This document shows positions 32,501 to 64,000 of a DNA stretch of 64,000 nucleotides, piece by piece (position 1 is the first letter of the stretch; each line of letters begins with the position of its first letter). The position numbers and the translations under genes were made by a program. The notes beneath the pieces were generated by a model. The model searched no databases. It was not told where the DNA came from and worked only from the letters and a program-made list of their open reading frames with translations. This DNA comes from Heliocidaris tuberculata (Eukaryota; Echinodermata; Echinoidea; Camarodonta; Echinometridae). The DNA is taken from NCBI GenBank assembly GCA_025618425.1, contig CM046848.1, positions 28,609,156 through 28,673,155 of the forward strand, read 5' to 3'.

Positions 32501-33599
32501 GTTTTTCAGGCATGTAATACTGCCACTTCATTAACACCCAAGAACCATAACACACAACCACCCTTCACTTCAAATAAATACAGGACATTTCCATTACTTT
32601 GAAAAAAGCTCAAGACCCTGTTCCATAAACAAAAAAGTGTCTTCATCTACATCATGATTCTGCATAGAACAAGGCAATTTAGATGGTTTATCTCTAATCC
32701 CAAGGTGGAATGAGAGATATATTTTGCTCCTACCCCTCTTCCTATCATCTGCTGAGAGCAAAAAGGACCTTAAACTCATAACTCTCAACATATAATTATA
32801 CCCTTTTAGCTTCCAACAGAGGATATCATCTTCTACTATTTTCTGGTGTTTTCTTCTTTCTAGTACAACAGTGTTCCTTCCCCCCTCCTCCTACACTTAT
32901 ATCATCTGCTGAGAGCAAGAAGGACCTTAAACTCATAAATCTCAATATACAATTATACCACTTTAGCTTCCAACAGAGGATATCATCTCCTACTCATTTC
33001 TGATATTTTGTTCTTTCTAGTACAACAGTGTTCCTTCCCCCTCCTCCTACACTTACATCACCTGCTGACAGCAAGAAAGGCATAAAAACCATATCATATA
33101 GCTTTGCCAATCTAGCTTTCAGCAGATAATATCACCTTCTATTTGTTTTTGGGGTATTTTCTGGTATCTAGTTCTTCCTTCTCTAAACTTTTATCACCTG
33201 CTGACAGCAAGAAAGGCATAAAGACCATATCATATAGCTTTGCCAATCTAGCTTTCAGCAGATAATATCATCTTCTATTTGTTTTATGGTATTTTCTGGT
33301 ATCTAGTTCTTCCTTCTCTAAACTTTTATCACCTGCTGACAGCAAGAAGGGCATAAAGACCATATCATATAGCTTTGCCAATCTAGCTTTCAGCAGATAA
33401 TATCATCTTCTATTTTTTTCTGGTATTTTTTGGTTTCTGGCACTCCCTTCTCCTAAACTTATATCAACTGCTGACAGCAAGAAGGGCATAAAGACCATAT
33501 CATACAGTTAAGCCCTCCTAGCTTTCAGCAGACAATATGATCATTATACTGCCGTTTTCTGGTATAGCTGCATGTCTTGACAAGACACCACTCCTGGGT
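29533..33599 (-). other. Probable 3' UTR of the GPR107-like gene
   Basis: No exon was found in this stretch on either strand. It holds the tandem array at 32720-33545 and, around 30740-31040, an element-like region rich in ACGTA/ACGCAAACG words. Without transcript data the UTR boundary is open. Confidence 0.35.
32720..33545. repeat. Tandem array of about 133-160-base units
   Basis: The marker TCACCTGCTGACAGCAAGAA (or TCATCTGCTGAGAGCAAGAA) recurs near 32743, 32903, 33057, 33190, 33327 and 33463, each followed by CATATCATATAGCTTTGCC or a variant and then the AGCTTTCAGCAGATAATATC block. Six units; the three in the middle are most alike. It ends 55 bases from the stop codon of the GPR107-like gene, within its 3' UTR. 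Confidence 0.85.
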
Positions 33600-48394
<14,795 letters not shown>

Positions 48395-48470
48395 TCTGCA
48401 CAGATTTTAAGACAGATGCGACGTCGTTCTCTTCCTCCGGCTCTTGATGACGTCATAACAGAGTTTCAGC
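48395..48470 (-). promoter_or_regulatory. Probable promoter/5' UTR of the GPR107-like gene
   Basis: A full CRE palindrome TGACGTCA at 48448-48455 lies about 55 bases before the ATG, next to CCGGAGGAAG, an ETS-like word on the gene strand. No TATA box nearby, as usual for a housekeeping gene. Confidence 0.5.
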
Positions 48471-49423
48471 GTTTTTAGTCTGTTTTTGCATACTGGTCAA
48501 AATAATTACATGGATACATGTATCTTTGCAGACTATTGTAAGTAAAAGTCAGTACCGGTATAGAAAACACAAATAATTGAAGTAATTTGTTGACCGAATT
48601 TACAAAATGAAATAAGCAGTATCATTGAAAGTGATATATTATTAAGTTGAATCAATTACTATAAGTATAACTAATCTAAAAGAGGTCTGAAAGTAATGCC
48701 CTCTCATTTGATGCTGCTGGCTGCGCGAGCAGTAGGCCTACAAATGTACAGATATACGTGGAACCATTATTTGTCATATTCATGTCATGTTAGTCATAGT
48801 TTTGTTTTTAAACTATATTTAACATGTAGGCTAACCTGTTTCTAACTTGTATCTAACGTTTAAAATGTTTCATCAGTCTGAAATATATGCCACAGAGGGC
48901 TCTTTTGTAAAGCACCTCCTCAAGAGAGAAGAGACTAATTTATGTTGGGGAGGGGCCGGCTCCCGGGTCATCATATTTTTGAAAAGAGGTCCAGACTATT
49001 TCTGTTTTGGCATATTCATATTCATATTCAAAATATAATGTTCGGTCCAAAAAAAAACAAAAAAAAAAAAAACAAAAAAAAAAAAAACAACAACAACAAC
49101 AAACAAAAAACAAAACAAAAACAAAAAACAAACAAACAAACAAACAAACAAACAAACAAACAAACAAACAAACAAAAACACAGCATGAAACTCCTTCTCT
49201 GGCTGTTTCCGGTGATTTTTTTCCTCCTGGTGTAGGTCGATCGACAAAAATATCCAGCCTGAGACAAAATGTGATAGCGCACACATTGCCCTTTTATAAA
49301 CAGGTGCAATTGATTAATCCACTCTTTCACAAATTCTATTTTTAGGGTTCACCCTATAAATTTATAGGCAGAAATCAGGCCACGTCCCCTTGTACCCTCC
49401 TCTCTCTCTTTCTGTCGCTTGCT

Positions 49424-49471
<48 letters not shown>

Positions 49472-50880
49472 TCTTTCTGTCGCTTGCTCTCTTTCAACAT
49501 TCACGATACAAGATACAATGATATGGAGCGGAGTGGATGTTTTTTCGATAACCGCTGTGATGAATTGCAACTCTACCACCTTCTACCCGTTGTCTTTTAA
49601 TCAGTATAATGGTTGCATTTCGACCTGTGTCACTTTTCCTCCCCCCCTCTATCTGACCCCCCTCTCTCTGTTTCTACCATTCTCCCTATTCCTTTCCCTC
49701 TCCCCTAATCCCTGTTTCTCTATTTGCACTCATCCTACTCTTGTCCATTATTATATCTTTGTTTATTTATACTCTATTCTCATGTTGTTCATTTTAACAA
49801 TAATTGCCCTATATATTCTATTTTCTTTTGCTACTCAGAAAACTTACACTGCGCCATTTAAAAAAAAAGAACTGAAACCTCTTTGCTGAACCAATATCAT
49901 ACAAACTAACATCTCTCCTCTGTCCATCCTATAACGCGCTATAAAGCACTCTTCTCAACACGCCCTTGTTTTCTTATCACAAAATGCATGGTTGTAGATC
50001 TCGATCTCTACTTTGCTTCTCTCATCTTCCCCCTCCCCCCGCCTCCCCCCCCCCCCTCCCCCCCCCCCCCCCCCCCACCTTCTCTCTCTCTCTCTCTCTC
50101 AAATCATTTTAGTCTCTTTATATTTTGCTCTGTTTTACGAGCTGGTTTCCATGTTTTCTTTGTTTCTTCTAATCTTTTTCTCACCAATTCTACTTACCAG
50201 CTCCTTTTCTTTGCTCAATGCGGACCTAACTTGACAAGCCCCACTTGTAATAGGTTCTCCCACATTCTTATGTACCGTATGCGTTTACTATTACTGGAAA
50301 TTATTCACCACACTGAGCTGTAATTGTATATGTACTACTCTTTGCATTATGTCATTTGAAATGCTTCTATTTTGTTTTTTCATTGTTAAACATTATCTAA
50401 ACTGAACGTGGAAAAAATCAAATCAAATCAAATCAAATCAAAACCCGTCTGCCTATATGCTTTCTCCCCTCTCTCTTTCTCTCTCTCTGTCACCCAAAAC
50501 ACTTTAAAACTCACACCCCGACACGTACACTCTCTTCTCTAATTCATAATTGTCAATGTTTGTTTTTTTATTTGATTATTGTCCGTGATCGAGATGACGT
50601 AATGCCTCATCCCCTTTGATCTTCACCTCTCCTCCCCCCCCCTCTCTCTCTCCATTTCCCCTCTTTATAGTCTCTCCCTCTCTCTCTTCCTTTCTTCTTC
50701 ACATTCATTAATAGGTAACCTTTCATCTTTCTTCATTTTCTCCCTCTCATGTCGTCATATTGTTTACTTCTTAACATGAAAAACTTTCATTTTCTCCCTC
50801 TCATGTCGTCATATTGTTTACTTCTTAAACATGAAAAACTGTTTCTCCCAAAAGAATCTGATAAATTCAAGAAATGATTA
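48471..50880. other. Intergenic DNA rich in simple sequence
   Basis: Contains an A/CAAA tract (49047-49178), a CT tract (49400-49465), C/CT runs (50030-50100) and an AAATC tandem (50420-50445) after a stretch that reads like a retroposon 3' end. 50745-50830 holds two copies of a CTTCATTTTCTCCCTCTCAT-type phrase. No gene could be supported; the longer frames follow the simple repeats. Confidence 0.6.
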
Positions 50881-50883
50881 AAT

Positions 50884-50889
50884 TTTATT
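50884..50889 (-). terminator. PolyA signal of minus-strand HSP70
   Basis: TGTGAATAAAATTTAATC on the gene strand corresponds to TGTGAATAAATTATTTTAAT in the plus-strand copy, so the inverted duplication includes the 3' end. Confidence 0.7.
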
Positions 50890-51787
50890 CACATAATTAT
50901 GATATATACATTCTGAACGTATGAATTTACACAAAAATATTCCTTACATAAACAATGTACATTTGTATTCAAACAAACGCAACTGATAAATTAAATTACT
51001 AACAATGAGTTATATTTAAGAAAAAAAACATAACACAAAACAAATGAGTTATAGTTCAAATAAATAAAAACACAAAACAATATAGTATAGTTCTATGGGT
51101 CAAAACAGTCCAGCTGCTATGCAATAATATTGTACACACATCGTCATGGATATTTTACACATTAGATATTGCTGTATAGTCCGTGACAGTATTGTATTCA
51201 TGACAAAGTTTCATATTAAAAGACAATCAAAAATTTGAATTGAGAGATAAACTAAGAATGCAAAAATGCTGTTGTTAATGATAATATGTTAACAAAATTA
51301 GACTACTTTTATATAAGAAGTTACAAAATAAATGATGTTCCTAACCTTTTTGATATAACATAAATGTGCAATTAAAAATCTGTATATTGTCCTATAAAGG
51401 GAAAAAGTACAATATTCACCATTTTTTAAAACTTTTAAATTGTTTCCCTCCAAATTGACTTCTAACAATTCAGCTTGTAGAAATGTTATTTATGCGTTAA
51501 TTAGAATACGATTTGTTCTGTTTGATTAATACGTTAAAAATGAACACATTTCACTGACTATTATTGACACTGGTCCAATCTTATGCTTACGGTTAGAGCG
51601 GAGTTCAGTGTATTTGTTGCACATTTGAAGGTATTTTAATTCACTTCAAATTATTTTTTTCTCATTGTGTCGTTACACGAAATTTGCCTTTGAATGCATC
51701 ATGAGTTGCTTTTTGCGACAAATACCATATACCTTTCAGTAAAGTTTACATTATTACCATTATATATTACTTTGCAGCCTGTAGAAT

Positions 51788-55571
<3,784 letters not shown>

Positions 55572-55839
55572 TTTATTGTACTTGTAGAAGTTTATTTGGA
55601 AGAAATATCAAGTTCCGATATTACAGTAGTTTTTAAATAACTATTTCAACGTTTGGTCGTCTGTAGCACTTATCCGATGTTGATACAACGAGTCCCTTTT
55701 TTATCTGGTCTCAAAAGGATTTTTAGTAATATATATAATTTTCGACCGCTTTTAACTCGTAGAATAGTTTTGGGAATGAATTCCTTACCTCGATTTTCCC
55801 TCAGATTGCTGAGTGAACTGTGAGAAGTCGCGATTCAAA

Positions 55840-56185
55840 TTGAAGCTTGACCGCCAATGAGCCGGGTTATATAGCATAGACGCCAGCTTCGCAGAGACAG
55901 GAGAAACTTCTAGTGTGAACGTGACGTAGCAGCGGCCGGGAAAATCCCAGATTGTTCTAGACCGTGCACTGATCAACCCGACTAGTGTATGACGTCATGC
56001 CAGACTGTACTCCTTTCTCTGTACATGAGCGCTGTGTATTGAGAAGTGCTGTATTACGAAGATACGAGAACGTGCTGTCTATTTCAGTCTCAATCACACT
56101 TATTCGATGTTCAATAATCCAGGCTCAAAAGGCTCTATTTTCTTCCAAGTTCTGAGCCAATTCTAGATTATTCTCAAGGAAAATT
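55840..56185 (-). promoter_or_regulatory. Promoter of minus-strand HSP70
   Basis: On the gene strand: a distal heat-shock-element cluster (TTC/GAA words at 56149-56178, including CTAGAATTGG), a CRE TGACGTCA (55990-55997), GGTCTAGAACAATC, a proximal HSE CTAGAAGTTTCTC (55903-55915), and TATATAA at 55873-55867. The same order occurs in the plus copy. The ATG is about 300 bases beyond the TATA box. Confidence 0.8.
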
Positions 56186-57329
56186 GAAATATAAATATTA
56201 TTTTTTTGTCTTTCTTTCATTTTTTTGTTGTTGAAAGCGTAGGTCTCAGTTTTAGGCCTTTCAATTTCTATGTTGATGATATCAAAACTTTAAATAAGCT
56301 ACCAGGACGAATCTATTATTTTACAACTGATCCTATGCAAATATGTTTGAATAAATAGTAACGATGTGATATATCCAGAAGAGGGTGCATGGTCCCAACG
56401 TGCGCACATAGCCCCTCCCGTTTCGGAAGGTCCATAAAGAGAAAATTATTAAGAATCACCATTTGAAAGCCCTCCGATTTCATTCTGTTATACTTTATTG
56501 TGACATGTTTTCGTTTTATCTGTTTGTTAATTGCTGTTAAATGACATCTTGCAAAATAAAATAAATTCGAATAAAATCAAATGAAATGTCTGAATTCGCC
56601 TCTGCATTAAGAACAGAAATAGACTTGCAATCACTAGCGTACCGAGGGGGGGGGGGCAGGGGGCAGACTGCCCTCTGACAACTTTTGACAGAAAAAAAAA
56701 ATTGACCCCCTTCCCCCTTTTAGAACGGATACCCTTTTATTTAAATTTTTTTTTTTTTATTTGTTTGCTTGTCAGAGAATTCTTGACCCCATAAAAAACT
56801 GATACCCCCCCCCCCCACTGAGCGACTTTTGGAGGGCTAGTAAAAAAAAATCGCCCCCCCCCCCCACTGAGTTACTTTTGGAGGGCTGGCGAGAATAAAA
56901 AAACAAACGAATCTCCCTCCAAGCAGTTCCCCAAAGTTGACAGCCCTGCATTTAGATTTGCCCCCCTTACAAAATCCTGGATATGCCACTGCTTGCAATA
57001 GCTTTATTTTCCAATATATATTTTTTTTTAAATTGGTCAATTGGGAATTGCAAGAGAGATAGAAGACTCCATAATGTTCATGTTGTTGGTCAGTGCTAAT
57101 AAAGTTTTTTTTTTTTTTTTTTTTTTACTGAATTCTTTTGACCCCGTTATGCAGTATAAAATAGGGGGAGAATTCTTTGAGCGCCGGTATAGACATAAAG
57201 CGACTTTATTTACACCTCAATTATTTTCTTTTATCTACATTTTTCGATATAGTATAATTACCGTCTAGTTTCTTATATGCATACACTACCCATTTGCTCT
57301 TAGGTGTTGTAATAGTGCAATTTCCCGTG
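56186..57329. other. Spacer between the divergent HSP70 promoters
   Basis: About 1.15 kb not shared by the arms. Contains G/C runs, two tandem CCCCCCACTGAG.ACTTTTGGAG units (56810-56890), T/A runs and an AAATAAA-rich retroposon-like tail near 56550. No gene. Confidence 0.7.
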
Positions 57330-57660
57330 AGAATAATCTAGAATTGGCTCAGAACTTGGGAGAACATAATAGCCTTTTGAGCCTGGATATTGAATGTCGA
57401 ATAAGTGTGAATGAGACTGAAATAGACAGCACGTTCTCGTATCTTCGTCATACAGCGCTTCTCAACACACAGCGCTCATGTACAGAGAACTGAGCACAGT
57501 CTTGCATGACGTCATACACTAGTCGGGTTGATCAATGCACAGTCTAGAACAATCTGGGATTTTCCCGCCCGTTGCTACGTCACGTTCACGCTAGAAGTTT
57601 CTCCTGGCTTGGCGAAGCTGGCGTCTGTTCTATATAACCCGGCTCACTGGCGATCAAACT
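57330..57660 (+). promoter_or_regulatory. Promoter of plus-strand HSP70
   Basis: Distal HSE cluster at 57331-57366 (GAATAATCTAGAATTGG, CAGAAC, GAGAAC), CRE TGACGTCA at 57507-57514, AGTCTAGAACAATC at 57541, a proximal HSE TAGAAGTTTC (57592-57601) with neighbouring TTC and GAA units, and TATATAA at 57631-57637. Transcription should start near 57660, leaving a 5' UTR of about 220 bases. Confidence 0.85.
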
Positions 57661-57880
57661 TCAATTTGCATCGCGACTTCTCACAGTTCACACAACAATC
57701 TGAGGGAAAAGCGGAGGCAAGGAGTTATTGTACAAAGCTACTCTAGGATTTAAAAGCGCTGGAAAATTATAAATTCTACAGAAACAGGACTCGTATCAAT
57801 ATCGGCTACTAGTTGTAGACAACCGAGTTATTATTGGAACTTGATATTTCTTCGAAATAAACTTCTACAAGTACAATAAA

Positions 57881-61293
<3,413 letters not shown>

Positions 61294-62072
61294 GTAACTC
61301 ATTCATTATCAGAATTGTATTCATATGTGAATTATCAAGTCGTGATCATGTGCAGTGGATATATTATTCACATTTGAAGCCGAGTGCAATATGATTTTTG
61401 CCTAAGGCTAATCAGGACACGATGTTTACGTCTTAACACTGATTTCATATATATATATACTGTTACAATTAATTGTCCAATATGATAGAAACATCTTATG
61501 TGACGGGATTTTTAAGGCATTGAAATATATACATGTATAATCATATTGAAAGTACCAAATTTAAAATAATTTAGCCTTACCTCTATCATGTCTATTTATC
61601 TCTATCCTACTATTTACAAAATAATCATACAAGACATAACATGTCATCGATACATTTGTTACAAGAATTCTGTGTTTCATGAATTGAAATTATGAAATAT
61701 TTAATTATTTATTTGATACCACAGGATTTGAAGTTTGATTTTTTTTTTGGTACTATCCCTGTGAAAGAAAATACATTTTTCATAAACTGCATTATTCTTT
61801 TATTTTTCATTTCTTCGGTATGTTTTGTTTTGTTTTGTGTTTTTTTATCATTTATATTTACGTCTCTGTCTGAGCATTAGATATTCTTTACAAGATTTCT
61901 TTTTGAACAACATTATGTTATAAGTTGACGCCCGATGTTTGTAATCCCAAATTCATGTAGTAAGTAAATCGTCATTGTTTTGTCATTGGAAATGAATACT
62001 GTACTCTGTAGTCTCTTTAAGTTTTTAGCATAAATTATTTCTGGTCAGTTGAACTCGATATTTTTCGTCTTC

Positions 62073-62114
<42 letters not shown>

Positions 62115-62395
62115 TTATGTATTTATTTATTTATTTATTTATTGACCGAAACTAATTAGTCACCTTCATCTTGTTTTTCTTGTAGAGTGGTGATGTCATA
62201 ATTATAACAAGATAAAGTATATTATTATTGACGATAACAGGACTATTTCGAGGCCTTGAATTACATGATTGTAATTTAAAATATATTTTATGCAGTCGTA
62301 CTTTCATTTGATAACAAATGTACAGTGTTTATATGTATATTCTGCGTGTATATTTTATGAAATGTGAATAAATTATTTTAATGCTTTGTAATAAA
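61294..62395 (+). other. 3' UTR of plus-strand HSP70
   Basis: AT-rich, with a (TA)n run at 62076-62111 and TTTA repeats to 62145. Ends at AATAAA signals at 62367-62372 and 62390-62395. Confidence 0.7.
62367..62395 (+). terminator. PolyA signals of plus-strand HSP70
   Basis: Two AATAAA hexamers 23 bases apart; the first matches the signal of the minus copy. Confidence 0.65.
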
Positions 62396-62449
62396 AGGAA
62401 AACTGGAACATCTTTGGACTTATATAAGCATAGACAGATAGATGTTAGT

Positions 62450-62546
62450 TAGTACGAGAGAAGGAGAGTGTAAGAGATAGGGCGGAAGAGAAAGAGGTGG
62501 AGAATGTGTGTTAAAGAGGGAGAAAGAAATATAGATAAAGAGAGGG

Positions 62547-62595
<49 letters not shown>

Positions 62596-63070
62596 AGCGA
62601 TGGAGAGATGGAGAAAGAAAGGGAGACTAACGAAAGAGAGAGAAAGAGAGAGATGGAGAGAAGGTGAGAAGATCATTATGGGGAAGATGAGGCATGTCGC
62701 CATAGCATTAAACGGAGTTATACGATACATGTACTGAAACAAACAGTGATAATAGTTGTGACATTTGGAGAGAGAGAGAGTGTGTGAGGGAAGCGTGAGA
62801 GTACATGGGCGTAGGGTGAGAAAGAGAAAGAACGGAGGGGGGGGGGGGGGACATCACGGGGGCCGTGAATAGGAGTTATAAGAAACTGAGTAATGTTTTG
62901 ACAAAAGTCATGGACAACGTAACCAGGAAAGAGATAAAGATCTGTAGTTGTAAGATAAAGTGCAAATGAAGAAACAGAAAAAGTAGCACCCTAATGAAAA
63001 AAAAAAAAAAAAAAAAAACAAATCAACAACAACAAAAACAAAAAACAAAAAAACAGCAGCAACAACAAAA
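62450..63070. repeat. GA tract, G run and A/CAA tract
   Basis: Purine-rich simple sequence at 62510-62670, GAGAGAGAGTGTG near 62770, a G run near 62838 and A/CAA/CAG simple sequence at 62996-63070. No gene. Confidence 0.9.
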
Positions 63071-63792
63071 CGCTCCAAGGGCCGTTCTGAAGGGTCGTAC
63101 ATGTATTTTCTTATACATGTTGTTGATTGAAAAACACAAGAATTTTATTTATCCCCCTCCCCCATCCCTGAGAATCCTTAAATTTATTCATGGCCTGTAA
63201 GATCTTAGCCCTGAGTATTATTCCTATATATGCAAACGCTCTTGCAAATTGTTTGTGTCCCGGTCATGAAACCTGCGCCCAAAACCATTTGCATTTTTAA
63301 AGTAGGGCTGTATGGAGTAATTACTTAAGACTTTTCCCAGGGGGTATTAAAGATGTCATATAGAAGGCCTCCCACTGATAACCTAACTGCACGGAGGTTA
63401 CACGTAGACATCTGCTCGCGAATTATGCAGGCATTATGCTAAAATGTACGTTTTATTTTGAAAACGTTGCTCAATCGTACATCTCTAATTTACCTGCATG
63501 CTGCACTTCATGTTGATGTGACTCATAGTGATGTTCTTATATTATAGACTTGCGCCCGCATGTTGGCATGTTATCTCTCTAAATGGATGCGCTTGAAATC
63601 AGCCGAGATTCGCCGAAATATTAAAGGTAATACACTGGCAATAGTAAATTGTGTTGCATCGTCGCCTCAACTTTAATGTACAGACATCATCTTCGAAAAA
63701 CAGCATTTGACTATCAACAACTTGATTACGCTTTTTAATGTCAAACTTGCTGGAAATAGGAGCGTCAATTGGCTACTTGATCACAGGATGCT

Positions 63793-63801
63793 ATAAAAAG
63801 G
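63793..63801 (+). promoter_or_regulatory. TATA box of a gene starting at the window's end
   Basis: TATAAAAAG preceded by AGGATGC. The first good ATG, at 63945, is about 120 bases downstream of the expected start site. Confidence 0.5.
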
Positions 63802-63944
63802 GAAATTTGTTTGTGTATATAGGCAGCCCTGTCATTATTTTTGTTGGGATTTTATAAGCAGACTACACACTGCACTTGGAGACGATACAGACTATATGTT
63901 GTACTTTCCCGCCAACGAACATTATCATCACTTTTCCTCTATAC

Positions 63945-64000
63945 ATGGCGTTTGCATCGTCTGCAGAGAGGAGGGCGAGTGGAAATAGCGAAGAAGGAAT
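63945..64000 (+). CDS. Possible start of a further gene (truncated)
   Basis: ATG opens a frame of 18 codons (MAFASSAERRASGNSEEG) to the window edge with no stop. The Kozak context is only partly favourable (T at -3, G at +4). Support comes from the TATA box upstream. Too short to identify. Confidence 0.35.
   Translation, partial: MAFASSAERRASGNSEEG

Noticed and set aside
48940..49345. Overlapping frames of 96-114 codons on both strands
   Set aside because: Driven by the A/CAAA simple tract.
57528..57746. 72-codon frame in the HSP70 promoter/leader, with a similar 63-codon frame at 55785-55976
   Set aside because: It begins upstream of the TATA box and is shared only through the duplication, so it is not a convincing upstream ORF.

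Overview
This is animal nuclear DNA: multi-exon genes with GT-AG introns of hundreds to thousands of bases, AATAAA polyadenylation signals, TATA-box promoters, and a dense load of microsatellites, homopolymer G/C runs, small inverted-repeat DNA transposons and LINE-like tails. The proteins are metazoan. The many TACATGTA words and the kinds of short foldback elements suggest a marine deuterostome, most likely an echinoderm such as a sea urchin. That species guess rests on general resemblance and is not proven.

Layout. 278-2.7 kb (+): the last two coding exons and polyA signal of an unrecognised gene. 8654-8753 (+): a lone terminal coding exon of unknown gene. 8815-25017 (+): a complete 12-exon folylpolyglutamate synthase gene (728 codons), whose introns hold several repeat families. 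About 25.0-29.5 kb: FPGS 3' UTR and convergent intergenic space with pogo-like and other foldback elements. 29.5-48.4 kb (-): a complete 13-exon GPR107/GPR108-type Golgi seven-helix protein gene (610 codons), with a long 3' UTR, a non-autonomous hAT element with a perfect 8-bp target duplication, and a 1-kb palindrome in intron 1. 48.5-50.9 kb: simple-sequence intergenic DNA. 50.9-62.4 kb: two cytosolic HSP70 genes head to head as an inverted duplication with ATGs 2.3 kb apart; each has one phase-2 intron and 641 codons, and each ends in EEMD instead of the usual EEVD. 63.8 kb to the end: a TATA box and possible first codons of another plus-strand gene that runs off the window.

The genes do not form a pathway. 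FPGS retains folates in cytosol and mitochondria, the GPR107-like protein belongs to the Golgi/endosome trafficking system, and the HSP70 pair is a stress or constitutive chaperone unit with paired heat-shock elements, CRE-like sites and TATA boxes. The most informative region is the HSP70 inverted pair. Its coding exons are nearly identical, while the introns differ by three separate mobile-element insertions in one copy and at least one other insertion in the other, giving filled and empty sites side by side.
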